Shown here: positions 39,155 through 47,406 of the stretch, piece after piece
Layout: every line of letters starts with the position of its first letter
Numbering within the stretch: position 1 is the first letter of the stretch
Assembly (NCBI GenBank): GCA_963705495.1
Contig: CAVPJQ010000025.1
Coordinates: 62,001-126,000 of the forward strand
Direction of reading: 5' to 3'
Length of the DNA stretch: 64,000 bases
Source: DATBVX01 sp963705495
Lineage (GTDB): Bacteria; Pseudomonadota; Gammaproteobacteria; Steroidobacterales; Steroidobacteraceae
The notes under the pieces: generated by a model
Told to the model about the DNA's origin: nothing
What the model saw: the letters and a program-made list of their open reading frames with translations, nothing else
Databases searched by the model: none
Translations under genes and position numbers: made by a program

Positions 39155-39580
39155 TCAGCGCCTGCCGGCGCGCTTCTTGTGGCTTGGCCGAGTTGTACGC
39201 TTGGCCGTGGTTTTGGAAACTGCCACGCTCGTGCGCTTCCCACTTGCCTCAGGCTTCGGCTCCGGCTTCGGTTCCGGCTTCGCATCCGCCTTTGGCTCAA
39301 CCTTCACGTCCGCTTTAGCGTCCGGCTTGGCATCGGTCGTAGCGATCTTGGCCTCATCTTTTTCGGCATGGCCCGCGAGGTTGCGCTTGCCTTCCTTGTC
39401 GGACTTGAAGTCAGTCTCGTACCAGCCCGAGCCCTTGAGGCGGAAAACCGGCGGGGAAATCAGCCGGCGCAGTTTCGACTTGCCGCACTCGGGACACTTG
39501 CGCAGCGGCGCCTCGGCAATCTTTTGCAACGCTTCGAGGTGATGTCCGCACGCATCGCATTGGTATTCGTAGAACGGCAT
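39155..39580 (-). CDS. FmdB-type zinc ribbon protein with Lys/Pro/Glu-rich tail
   Basis: The first 55 residues are the regulatory zinc ribbon (CxxC_CXXC_SSSS/FmdB family): MPFYEYQCDACGHHLEALQK with C8 and C11, then LRKCPECGKSKLRRLISPP with the second Cys pair and FRLKGSGWYETD. The tail, about 85 residues, is low complexity, with repeats such as DAKPDAKADVK and PEPKPEPKPEAS, then a basic end (SHKKRAGRR). Its role is unknown; family members often sit just upstream of aspS in gammaproteobacteria, and here it is one gene removed. A TATAAT on the minus strand (39587-39592) abuts the long inverted repeat, so the message could be nearly leaderless. Confidence 0.85.
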   Translation of the reverse strand: MPFYEYQCDACGHHLEALQKIAEAPLRKCPECGKSKLRRLISPPVFRLKGSGWYETDFKSDKEGKRNLAGHAEKDEAKIATTDAKPDAKADVKVEPKADAKPEPKPEPKPEASGKRTSVAVSKTTAKRTTRPSHKKRAGRR

Positions 39581-39592
39581 CAACTCATTATA

Positions 39593-39683
39593 AGAGGTGC
39601 CGGGTTTAAGTTATTCAGTTATTCGGTCATTGCCCACAATCAGGAACAACCGAATAACTGAATAACTTAAACCCGGCACCTCT
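39593..39683. repeat. Perfect 35-base inverted repeat with 21-base spacer
   Basis: The left arm 39593-39627 is the exact reverse complement of the right arm 39649-39683. The arms contain GGTGCCGGGTTTAAG and the near-repeat TTATTCAGTTATTCGG, much richer in A/T than the surroundings. It fills the gap between the FmdB-type start and the clpB stop and overlaps the last base of the clpB stop codon. It would fold into a very stable cruciform or RNA hairpin. It may be a terminator for neither gene in particular, or a small non-coding mobile palindrome of the REP/MITE kind. Confidence 0.9.
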
Positions 39684-42268
39684 CAACGCGAGGTCTGTTT
39701 GTTGAACACGAGCTCGCTGTTGCGCACCGTGGCGAGGATGCGATCGCCCGGTCCGAAGGTGCCCTTGAGGATCTGTTGCGCCAGCGGGTTTTCGATTTGC
39801 TGCTGGATCGCACGCTTGAGCGGCCGCGCGCCGTACACCGGATCGTAGCCGGCTTCGGCGAGCAGATCGCGCGCCTTGTCGTCGAGCTTGAGCTCGATGT
39901 CCCGTTCCAGCAGCCGCTTGCGCAGATACCCCAGCTGGATATCGACGATGCGCCGGATCTGCTCGTTGCCGAGCGGATGGAACACCACGATATCGTCGAT
40001 GCGATTGATGAACTCGGGACGGAAATGCTGCTGCACGATCTCCATCACAGCAGCCTTCATGCGCACATAATTGGCCTCTCCGGCCATTTCCTGGATGACC
40101 TGCGAGCCCAGGTTCGAGGTCATGATGATGACGGTGTTGCGGAAGTCGACCGTGCGCCCCTGCCCGTCCGTGAGTCGGCCATCATCGAGAACCTGGAGCA
40201 GGACGTTGAAGACGTCCTGGTGGGCCTTCTCCACCTCATCGAGAAGGATGACGGAATACGGCCGGCGCCTGATCGCTTCGGTGAGGTAACCGCCTTCCTC
40301 GTAGCCGACATATCCCGGCGGAGCACCGATCAGGCGCGCGACCGAGTGCTTCTCCATGAACTCCGACATGTCGATGCGGATGAGCGCCTCTTCGGTGTCG
40401 AACAGGAACTCGGCCAGCGCCTTGCAAAGCTCGGTCTTGCCGACGCCCGTGGGCCCGAGAAACAGGAATGAGCCGTTGGGACGGCGCGGATCGGAGAGTC
40501 CGGCACGCGAACGACGGATGGCGTTCGAAACGATGTGCACCGCTTCGGTCTGCCCGACGACGCGGCGCTCAAGCGCCTCCTCCATCTTGAGGAGCTTCTC
40601 CTTCTCGCCTTCGAGCATCTTGGAGACCGGAATGCCGGTCCACTTGGATACGACTTCGGCCACCTCTTCTTCGGTGACCTTATTGCGCAGGAGCTGCGTG
40701 CCCTTCTTTTCGGCTTCAGTCGCCTGTGACAGGCGCTTTTCGAACTCCGGAATGCGGCCGTACTGCAGCTCCGACATGCGCCCGAGATCTCCCGCGCGGC
40801 GCGCCGTTTCGAGCTCGAGCTTCGCGCGCTCCAGCTCCTCTTTAATATGTGCCGTACCCTGGACTACGGCTTTCTCGGCCTTCCAGACTTCTTCGAGGTC
40901 GGCGTATTCCTTCTCGAGCCCCTTGAGCGTGTCTTCGAGCGCCTGCAGGCGCTTCTTCGAAGCCTCGTCCTTTTCCTTCTTGAGCGCCTCGCGCTCGATC
41001 TTGAGCTGGATGATGCGTCGCTCCAGGCGATCCATCGACTCGGGCTTGGAGTCGATCTCCATGCGGATGCGTGAGGCTGCCTCGTCGATCAGGTCGATCG
41101 CCTTGTCAGGGAGTTGCCGGTCGGCGATGTAGCGATGTGACAACGTCGCGGCGCTGACAATCGCGGGGTCGGTGATTTCCACGCCGTGGTGCACTTCGTA
41201 GCGCTCCTTCAAGCCGCGCAGGATCGCGATCGTGTCCTCCACGCTCGGCTCATTGACCAGCACCTTCTGAAAACGTCGCTCGAGTGCCGCGTCCTTCTCG
41301 ATGTACTTGCGATACTCATCCAGCGTCGTCGCGCCAACGCAATGCAATTCACCGCGCGCGAGTGCCGGCTTGAGCATGTTGCCGGCATCCATGGCGCCCT
41401 CGGCTTTGCCGGCGCCGACCATAGTGTGCAGCTCATCGATGAACAGGATGATCTGGCCCTCCTGCTTGGCGAGATCGTTGAGCACTGCCTTGAGCCGCTC
41501 TTCGAATTCACCCCGAAACTTGGCGCCCGCAATCAGCGCGCCCATGTCGAGGGCGAGGATGCGCTTGCTCTTGAGGCTCTCCGGTACCTCGCCGTTGATG
41601 ATCCGCTGGGCAAGCCCTTCGACAATTGCGGTCTTGCCGACGCCCGGCTCGCCGATGAGCACGGGATTGTTCTTCGTGCGCCTCTGCAGCACCTGGATGG
41701 TGCGGCGAATCTCGTCGTCCCGCCCAATGACCGGGTCGAGCTTGCCCTGTTCGGCGCGCTCGGTCAGATCGACGGTGTACTTCTCGAGCGCCTGCCGGCT
41801 TTCCTCGGCATTCGGATCCTGGACCTTCTCATCGCCGCGCAACTCTTCGATCGCCTTCTCCACCGCCCCGCGCACGACATTGCTGTCGCGCAGGATGGTC
41901 TTGAGGGTGCCCCGATCCTCAAACGCTGCAAGGATGAAGAGTTCGGAAGCGATGTATTCGTCACCGCGCTGCTGGGCAAGCTTGTCGGTGACATTGAGAA
42001 GTCGGCTGAGATCATTCGAAACGTGCACTTCGCCAGCGGTGCCCTCGACTTTCGGCAGGCGGTCGAGTGCCGCCATGAGCTCCGAGCGCAGTTTCGAGAC
42101 GTTGGCGCCGGCCTTCTCGAGGAGCGGCCGCACACTTCCGCCCTGCTGGTTGAGCAGGGCGAGCAGCAGGTGCGCGGGCTCGATGAACTGGTGGTCCCGC
42201 CCAAGCGCCGTCGACTGGGCCTCGGCCAGTGCCGTCTGAAACTTGGTTGTCAGTTTGTCCATGCGCAT
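39683..42268 (-). CDS. clpB: Disaggregase chaperone ClpB
   Basis: Intact, 861 residues from MRMDKLTTKFQTALAEAQS. It has the N-domain repeats (HLLALLNQQGGSVRPLL), NBD1 with Walker A GEPGVGKTA and Walker B ILFIDELHTMVGAG, and the long M-domain coiled coil (about residues 400-530, e.g. LEKEYADLEEVWKAEKAV). NBD2 follows with GPTGVGKTELCKALAEF, IRIDMSEFMEKHSVARLIGA and PGYVGYEEGGYLT. ClpB works with DnaK to dissolve aggregates after heat stress. A heat-shock promoter was not identified. A start two codons later (MDKL) is possible. The terminal codon touches the inverted repeat. Confidence 0.98.
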   Translation of the reverse strand: MRMDKLTTKFQTALAEAQSTALGRDHQFIEPAHLLLALLNQQGGSVRPLLEKAGANVSKLRSELMAALDRLPKVEGTAGEVHVSNDLSRLLNVTDKLAQQRGDEYIASELFILAAFEDRGTLKTILRDSNVVRGAVEKAIEELRGDEKVQDPNAEESRQALEKYTVDLTERAEQGKLDPVIGRDDEIRRTIQVLQRRTKNNPVLIGEPGVGKTAIVEGLAQRIINGEVPESLKSKRILALDMGALIAGAKFRGEFEERLKAVLNDLAKQEGQIILFIDELHTMVGAGKAEGAMDAGNMLKPALARGELHCVGATTLDEYRKYIEKDAALERRFQKVLVNEPSVEDTIAILRGLKERYEVHHGVEITDPAIVSAATLSHRYIADRQLPDKAIDLIDEAASRIRMEIDSKPESMDRLERRIIQLKIEREALKKEKDEASKKRLQALEDTLKGLEKEYADLEEVWKAEKAVVQGTAHIKEELERAKLELETARRAGDLGRMSELQYGRIPEFEKRLSQATEAEKKGTQLLRNKVTEEEVAEVVSKWTGIPVSKMLEGEKEKLLKMEEALERRVVGQTEAVHIVSNAIRRSRAGLSDPRRPNGSFLFLGPTGVGKTELCKALAEFLFDTEEALIRIDMSEFMEKHSVARLIGAPPGYVGYEEGGYLTEAIRRRPYSVILLDEVEKAHQDVFNVLLQVLDDGRLTDGQGRTVDFRNTVIIMTSNLGSQVIQEMAGEANYVRMKAAVMEIVQQHFRPEFINRIDDIVVFHPLGNEQIRRIVDIQLGYLRKRLLERDIELKLDDKARDLLAEAGYDPVYGARPLKRAIQQQIENPLAQQILKGTFGPGDRILATVRNSELVFNKQTSR

Positions 42269-42344
42269 ACGGGATGCTCCGGGCGAGGCAGCCCGGACAA
42301 TGTAGTGCCGCACCCAAGGAAATCAATGCGCTTTTCGGGAGGGG

Positions 42345-43118
42345 TCAGTGAGTATCGGTGAGTACGATCACCGCGATCCCGATGGCGATCAGGACCACCT
42401 GCTGCACGCCCGCCACCGGATCGGTGCGCCGGTGCAGGCCCGGAATGAGGTCCGCCACTGCTACATATAAGAGTGAGGCCGCCGTGACTGCCAGGGCGTA
42501 GGGCAGCAGCCCCATCGCGTGACTCAGCGCGAAGTACCCGACGACTCCGCCGATCACCGACGTGAGGCTGGTCAGCAGGTTGAGCGTCAACGCTCGGGCG
42601 CGGGACAGGCCGCCGTTCAGAAGGATTGCGAAGTCGCCGACTTCCTGTGGGACTTCGTGAGCAATGACGGCGATTCCCGCGACGATTCCGAGGCGTACAT
42701 CGGTCAGGAAGGCCGCTGCCAGCATCACGCCATCGAGCGCATTGTGGATTGCATCGCCCGCCAGGATCAGCATCGCGGAAGCGTAGTCGCGCTGTTTGTC
42801 GGATGGAGTGTGCGAATCGCAATCCGCTTCGTGACAGTGGCGCCACAACACCAGCTTCTCCAGCACGAAGAACGCGAAGATGCCCCCGATCAGCGACAGC
42901 GTGACCAGGTGAAGCTTGGACAGCCCCGCACCTTCGATCGCGTGCGGCAACAACTTGAGGAGTGCGGCGCCCAGCAGCGCGCCCGTGGCGAAGCTCACCA
43001 GGTGAGGAAGCGCGGCGGTGCGCCGGCTGGCCGGCAGCAGCAGCACCAGACCTGCGATGAGTACACTCAGTACGCCACCAAGGACGGTAAACGTAATGAT
43101 CCAGGCAAGTGTCGACAT
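42345..43118 (-). CDS. ZIP family divalent metal transporter
   Basis: Intact, 257 residues with eight predicted membrane helices. The metal path is marked by GDAIHNALDGVMLAAAF (helix IV, His-Asn-Asp) and AVIAHEVPQEVGDFAILL (helix V, HExxxE), the classic ZIP signature. The cytoplasmic loop has a His/Cys cluster (RHCHEADCDSH) that may bind zinc. ZIP proteins bring zinc, iron or manganese into the cytoplasm; which metal cannot be told. It lies between clpB and pgeF on the same strand, with short gaps of 76 and 58 bases. Confidence 0.9.
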   Translation of the reverse strand: MSTLAWIITFTVLGGVLSVLIAGLVLLLPASRRTAALPHLVSFATGALLGAALLKLLPHAIEGAGLSKLHLVTLSLIGGIFAFFVLEKLVLWRHCHEADCDSHTPSDKQRDYASAMLILAGDAIHNALDGVMLAAAFLTDVRLGIVAGIAVIAHEVPQEVGDFAILLNGGLSRARALTLNLLTSLTSVIGGVVGYFALSHAMGLLPYALAVTAASLLYVAVADLIPGLHRRTDPVAGVQQVVLIAIGIAVIVLTDTH

Positions 43119-43176
43119 CAACAGGATCGTAGCATGTGAGTCGAAACCGCCGCCCCTCGTCGAGGCCTCCGGTATC

Positions 43177-43914
43177 TCATTCGATCCAGATCAACGTTGC
43201 CATCCGCCCGCAACGCCCATCGCGTCGAAACGAGAAGAAGGTCGACGCTTCCTCGAACGTGCAGCGTCCGCCGCCGAAGATGGCGTCGATGCCCGCTCTG
43301 TTGAGGTGCTGATGAGCAATCCGGTACAGGTCACACATCCAGCGCCCGCGCGCGTTGGCACGAAATGCCGTCACCGCAGAAGGATCGATGCGCATGAAGG
43401 CTTCGCGGACTTCGGATCCCACTTCGAAGTGCTCGGGTCCGATCGCGGGCCCCAGCCAGGCGAGCAGTTCGCGTGGCGGGGTATCGAGCGCCGCGATCGT
43501 TGACTCGAGCACACCGCCTGAGAGACCTCGCCAGCCGCAATGAACCGCCGCCACGCGCCGGCCGTCGGTTCGTGCCAGTAGCACGGGCAGGCAATCCGCG
43601 GTCAGAACTGCGCAGACGCGATTGGGCTCATCTGCAATCGCGGCATCGGCGCTTGGGTGCGCGCCGGCAACGCCGGCGCGCACGACCTGGGTGCCGTGCA
43701 CCTGATCGAGCCAGTAGGGCTCCTCGTCGATGCCGAGCTGATCGCACAGGCGTCGGCGATTCTCGGCCACGGCATCCGGTTCGTCCCCGACGTGTTCGCC
43801 GAGGTTCAGCGTGTCGTACGGCGGCGCGCTTACGCCTCCCGAGCGCAGCGTGGAAACGGCACGCACGCGGGGCGGCGCAGGCCATTGTGGAACGATGAAC
43901 TCGATGGTGCTCAC
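43177..43914 (-). CDS. pgeF: Peptidoglycan editing factor PgeF (YfiH, laccase-domain)
   Basis: 245 residues from the GTG at 43914, which overlaps the rluD stop (GTGA). It shows the multicopper-oxidase-like YfiH signature: VHGTQVVRA with the first His, LTADCLPVLLA with the metal Cys, and AAVHCGWRGLSGG, then WLGPAIGPEHFEVGSEVR and the C-terminal CTFEEASTFFSFRRDG. Family members remove wrongly inserted serine from peptidoglycan precursors and show purine nucleoside phosphorylase activity. The rluD-pgeF-clpB order is that of E. coli, with a ZIP transporter inserted before clpB. Confidence 0.95.
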   Translation of the reverse strand: MSTIEFIVPQWPAPPRVRAVSTLRSGGVSAPPYDTLNLGEHVGDEPDAVAENRRRLCDQLGIDEEPYWLDQVHGTQVVRAGVAGAHPSADAAIADEPNRVCAVLTADCLPVLLARTDGRRVAAVHCGWRGLSGGVLESTIAALDTPPRELLAWLGPAIGPEHFEVGSEVREAFMRIDPSAVTAFRANARGRWMCDLYRIAHQHLNRAGIDAIFGGGRCTFEEASTFFSFRRDGRCGRMATLIWIE

Positions 43915-44882
43915 TTCGCTTTCGAGACGCTGGCGGCATCCTCGCGCAAGGTAGCAAGCAACTCGCGCAAGTCCCTGGGCAAGGGTGCCTGCCATGCGAC
44001 CGCGAGACCGCTCTGTGGGTGGTGCAGCTTCAGCTCCGCGGCGTGCAGCGCCTGCCTTGGGAAATCTCGCAGGGCTGCAACCAGCTCTGGTGTCGCGCCA
44101 CGCGGTAGCAGGAGTCTGCCTCCATAGGTCCTGTCGCCGACCAGCGGATGACGAACATGCGCGAAATGTACGCGGATCTGGTGCGTGCGCCCGGTTTCCA
44201 GGCTGACGCGCACGTGCGTATGGGCGCGAAAGCGTTCGAGCACTCGATAGTGTGTGATCGCCTCGCGTCCATCCTCGCGCACCGCCATGCGCACTCGATC
44301 GGAACGATGACGCCCGATCGGCTTGTCGACTGTCCCACCGGCGGTCATCACGCCCGTGCAGACGGCTTCGTAGCGACGCTCGATCTCGCGTTGCTGCATC
44401 TGACGCGTCAGCTCGGTGTGAGCTGCCATGGTGCGCGCTACCACCAGCAGGCCGGTCGTATCCTTGTCGAGCCGATGCAGGATACCGGCGCGCGGCAGCG
44501 TTGCGAGTGCCGGATCGAAGTGCAACAGCGCGTTCTGCAAAGTACCGGTGCGATTGCCGGCCCCGGGGTGTACTACCAGGCCGGCGGGCTTGTTGATGAC
44601 AAGAAGCTGCGCGTCGGCATGCACGAGGTCGAGATCCATGGCCTGTGGCTCGATTGCGGCAACGATTGCGACTTCGACCTGCACCGCTACACGCTCTCCG
44701 CCACTCACGACGTCGCGCGGCCGCAACGTGCGCCGGTCGACGCTGACACGCCCGGCTTCGATCCATTCCTTGAGGCGTGAACGTGAATATTCGGGCAACA
44801 GCTGCGCCAGCGCCTGGTCCAGGCGCAGGCCGGCCAGCTCGGATGGGATCTGAAGTTCGTGCGTCTGGAACTTGTCTGTCAT
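43911..44882 (-). CDS. rluD: 23S rRNA pseudouridine synthase RluD
   Basis: Starts at ATG 44882 (MTDKFQTHELQIPSELAG). An S4 RNA-binding domain (LDQALAQLLPEYSRSRLKEW) is followed by the RluA-family catalytic domain: VINKPAGLVVHPG, the catalytic Asp in ILHRLDKDTTGLLVVART, and GRTHQIRVHFAHVRHPLVGD. 323 residues. RluD makes pseudouridines at helix 69 of 23S rRNA and is needed for normal ribosome assembly. It is divergent from bamD, the conserved gammaproteobacterial arrangement. Confidence 0.96.
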   Translation of the reverse strand: MTDKFQTHELQIPSELAGLRLDQALAQLLPEYSRSRLKEWIEAGRVSVDRRTLRPRDVVSGGERVAVQVEVAIVAAIEPQAMDLDLVHADAQLLVINKPAGLVVHPGAGNRTGTLQNALLHFDPALATLPRAGILHRLDKDTTGLLVVARTMAAHTELTRQMQQREIERRYEAVCTGVMTAGGTVDKPIGRHRSDRVRMAVREDGREAITHYRVLERFRAHTHVRVSLETGRTHQIRVHFAHVRHPLVGDRTYGGRLLLPRGATPELVAALRDFPRQALHAAELKLHHPQSGLAVAWQAPLPRDLRELLATLREDAASVSKAK

Positions 44883-44911
44883 TGCGGCCGTCAGAGGATG
44901 CGCCCTTCGGC

Positions 44912-44917
44912 TATACT
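44912..44917 (+). promoter_or_regulatory. Candidate -10 box of bamD
   Basis: TATACT lies 30 bases before the bamD GTG in the 64-base divergent gap. The matching -35 region (about 44889-44894) is a poor fit to TTGACA. Confidence 0.4.
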
Positions 44918-44946
44918 TTGCGGCCACTTTTTGGGGGAGGCAACGC

Positions 44947-45738
44947 GTGCCGGTGCTGTTGATTCGATCACTGCGAACTGCGGTGCCGCTGCTGTTGCTC
45001 GCACTGGCGTTTGGTGGCTGCCGGAGCACCGGCAAGGAAATGCAGGGCGACCCGGACGTGCTCTATGAGCGCGGCGCCAAGTTCCTCAGGGAAAGCGACT
45101 ACGGAAACGCCATCAAGGTCTACGAGGCGCTCGATGCCCGTTATCCCTTCAGCGATGCCGCGCGCCAGGGACGCCTCGACCTGATGTACGCGTATTACAA
45201 AGATCACCAGTCAGAATCCGCCATCGACGCCGCGGACCAGTTCATCCGCGAGAACCCGGCGCATCCGCGCTGCGACTACGCAAACTACATCAAGGGGCTG
45301 GTGTATTTCGAGCGCACGCCCAATATCCTGGAGCGCTGGCTGAGCGTGGACCTGAGCGAACGGCCGCCGAGTGATGCGCGCAAGTCCTTTGCCGCATTTC
45401 AGACCGTAGTCACGAACTATCCGCAGAGCGAGTACGCAAGCGATGCGCACCTGCGGCTGCTCTACCTGCGCAACCGCCTGGCGAACTATGAGGTGCACGT
45501 CGCCGATTACTACTTACGACGGGGCGCCTATCTCGCTGCAGTCGCGCGCGCCAAGTACGTGGTCGAGAACTATGACGGCGCGCCAGCGGTGAAGAGTGCT
45601 CTGGAGATCATGACCGATGCGTATCGCAAAGTCGGTCTCGATGACCTTGCGGAACAGTCGGCGAGTGTCTACCGGGAGAATTTCCCCGAGACGGCACAGC
45701 GCGTGGACAAGAAAAAGAAATGGTGGGCGGTCTGGTAG
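44947..45738 (+). CDS. bamD: Outer-membrane assembly lipoprotein BamD
   Basis: 263 residues from GTG 44947, behind GGGGGAGG. The lipoprotein signal ends at Cys25 (LALAFGGC). TPR-like helices follow: DPDVLYERGAKFLRESDYGN, YPFSDAARQGRLDLMYAYYK, and the conserved stretch ANYIKGLVYFERTP with RDLSERPP-like DLSERPPSDARKSF. The end is YYLRRGAYLAAVARAKYVVE and WAVW. BamD is the indispensable partner of BamA for inserting outer-membrane proteins such as the receptors in this window. A further in-frame GTG two codons downstream is an alternative start. Confidence 0.96.
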   Translation: MPVLLIRSLRTAVPLLLLALAFGGCRSTGKEMQGDPDVLYERGAKFLRESDYGNAIKVYEALDARYPFSDAARQGRLDLMYAYYKDHQSESAIDAADQFIRENPAHPRCDYANYIKGLVYFERTPNILERWLSVDLSERPPSDARKSFAAFQTVVTNYPQSEYASDAHLRLLYLRNRLANYEVHVADYYLRRGAYLAAVARAKYVVENYDGAPAVKSALEIMTDAYRKVGLDDLAEQSASVYRENFPETAQRVDKKKKWWAVW

Positions 45739-45768
45739 TGAGACCGGTACCGACGTCAGTTCGCGGGG

Positions 45769-47406
45769 TCAGCTCCTCAGTCGATAGCCGCTCGTAATCG
45801 GATACCGCCAGTCACGCCCGAACGCGCGCCCGCTCACGCGCACGCCGGGGGGCGCCTGGCGCCGTTTGTATTCGTTGCGCTTCACCATGTCGAGAACACG
45901 AATGACCGTTTCGCGGGAGAAACCCCGCGCGATGATCTGCTCGACAGACAGGTCCTCTTCGATGAAGGCCTCGAGTATCGGGTCGAGTACCTCGTATGGC
46001 GGCAAGGCATCGGTATCCTTCTGATCCGGCCGCAGTTCCGCCGAGGGCGGACGTGTCAGCACACGTTCCGGAATCACCGCGTCGCGTGAATTGCGGTAGC
46101 GTGCCAGCCGATACACGAGCGTCTTGCTGCAATCCTTGATCGGCGCAAACCCGCCTGCCATGTCCCCGTAGAGCGTCGCGTATCCGACCGCCATCTCGCT
46201 CTTGTTGCCCGTGGTCAGCAGCATGCGCCTGGTCTTGTTCGAAATCGCCATCAACAGGACACCACGGCATCGGGCCTGAATGTTTTCCTCGGTGCTGTCG
46301 GGAGAAGTTCCGACGAACTCGCTCTTCAGCGCCGCGAGAGTCGCTTCGAACATGCCCTCGATGGAAATCAGGCTGTGCTTGACGCCCTGGCGACGAACCT
46401 GCTCGGTCGCATCCTCGATGCTCATCGCCGCCGTATAGCGAGACGGCATCATGACCGCCTGCACGCGCTCGGCGCCGAGCGCATCGACGGCGATCGCGAG
46501 AGTCAGTGCCGAATCGATTCCGCCTGACAGCCCCATGACGACGCCCCGGAAACGATGCTTTTCGACATAGTCACGCACTCCGAGCACCAGCGCGCTGTAC
46601 ACGCTCGCCTCGTCACTCTGGTAAGGCGCAACCTCGCCACGGACCGGCACCAACCGCTTGCCATTCGTCTGCAGCTCAACACTGATGATGCTTTCGGCAA
46701 ACGCCGGGGCCCGGGCCGTGATTTCGCCCGCCGCGTCCATCACGAACGAGTGACCGTCGAAGACCAGTTCATCCTGCCCACCCACGAGATTCGTGTAGAC
46801 GAATGGACAACTGACTTCACGCACACGATCCCGGACGATGGTCTCCCGCTCAACCTGCTTGCGCAGCTCGTATGGGGATGCATTGACCACCAGGAGTACT
46901 TCGGCGCCGGCATCGACGGCAGCCCGTGTTGGTTCCGGCTCCCAGACATCCTCGCAGACCAGAAGCCCGACGCGTCTCCCATTGAGCTCGATCACCGTTG
47001 CTTCGGTGCCCGCAGTGAAATAGCGCTTCTCATCGAAGACCTTGTAGTTCGGCAGGCATTGCTTGCGGTGATTGGCGAGCAACTCGCCATCGCGCACGAG
47101 CGCGGCGGAGTTGTAGATGCGGCCTTGCTCATACTCTGGATAGCCGAACAGGGCAGCGATGCCGCGGATCTCCTCGCGCGCACGCGCCAGGCCATCGGCT
47201 ACACGGCGTCGCATGCCCGCGTGAAACAGCAGGTCCTCGGGCGGGTAGCCGGAGAGCGCCAGCTCCGGAAAAACGATCACGTCGGCTCGCTCGCGGTCGC
47301 GGGCAAGAGAAGCGGCTTCGATGATACGGCGGGCGTTGCCATCGACATCGCCCACGAACAGATCGAGCTGTGCGAGGGCGACGCGTATGCCGTCGCGCGT
47401 GCTCAC
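45769..47406 (-). CDS. nadE: Glutamine-dependent NAD+ synthetase
   Basis: Intact, 545 residues. The N-terminal nitrilase-like glutaminase domain has the Glu (FPELALSGYPPEDL), Lys (NHRKQCLPNYKVFDEKRYF) and Cys (VGLLVCEDVWEPE) triad. The C-terminal synthetase domain has the PP-loop GLSGGIDSALTLAIAVDAL and TTGNKSEMAVGYATLYGDMA. It amidates deamido-NAD with ammonia channelled from glutamine. GTG 47406 overlaps the sucD stop (GTGA). No separate promoter is apparent, so it is probably read with sucCD. Confidence 0.96.
   Translation of the reverse strand: MSTRDGIRVALAQLDLFVGDVDGNARRIIEAASLARDRERADVIVFPELALSGYPPEDLLFHAGMRRRVADGLARAREEIRGIAALFGYPEYEQGRIYNSAALVRDGELLANHRKQCLPNYKVFDEKRYFTAGTEATVIELNGRRVGLLVCEDVWEPEPTRAAVDAGAEVLLVVNASPYELRKQVERETIVRDRVREVSCPFVYTNLVGGQDELVFDGHSFVMDAAGEITARAPAFAESIISVELQTNGKRLVPVRGEVAPYQSDEASVYSALVLGVRDYVEKHRFRGVVMGLSGGIDSALTLAIAVDALGAERVQAVMMPSRYTAAMSIEDATEQVRRQGVKHSLISIEGMFEATLAALKSEFVGTSPDSTEENIQARCRGVLLMAISNKTRRMLLTTGNKSEMAVGYATLYGDMAGGFAPIKDCSKTLVYRLARYRNSRDAVIPERVLTRPPSAELRPDQKDTDALPPYEVLDPILEAFIEEDLSVEQIIARGFSRETVIRVLDMVKRNEYKRRQAPPGVRVSGRAFGRDWRYPITSGYRLRS

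Noticed and set aside
45812..46270. A 152-codon frame antisense-shifted within nadE, and many similar long frames in other genes
   Set aside because: GC-rich third positions open long shadow frames; the nadE, alaS and trehalase frames have full family motifs, the shadows none.
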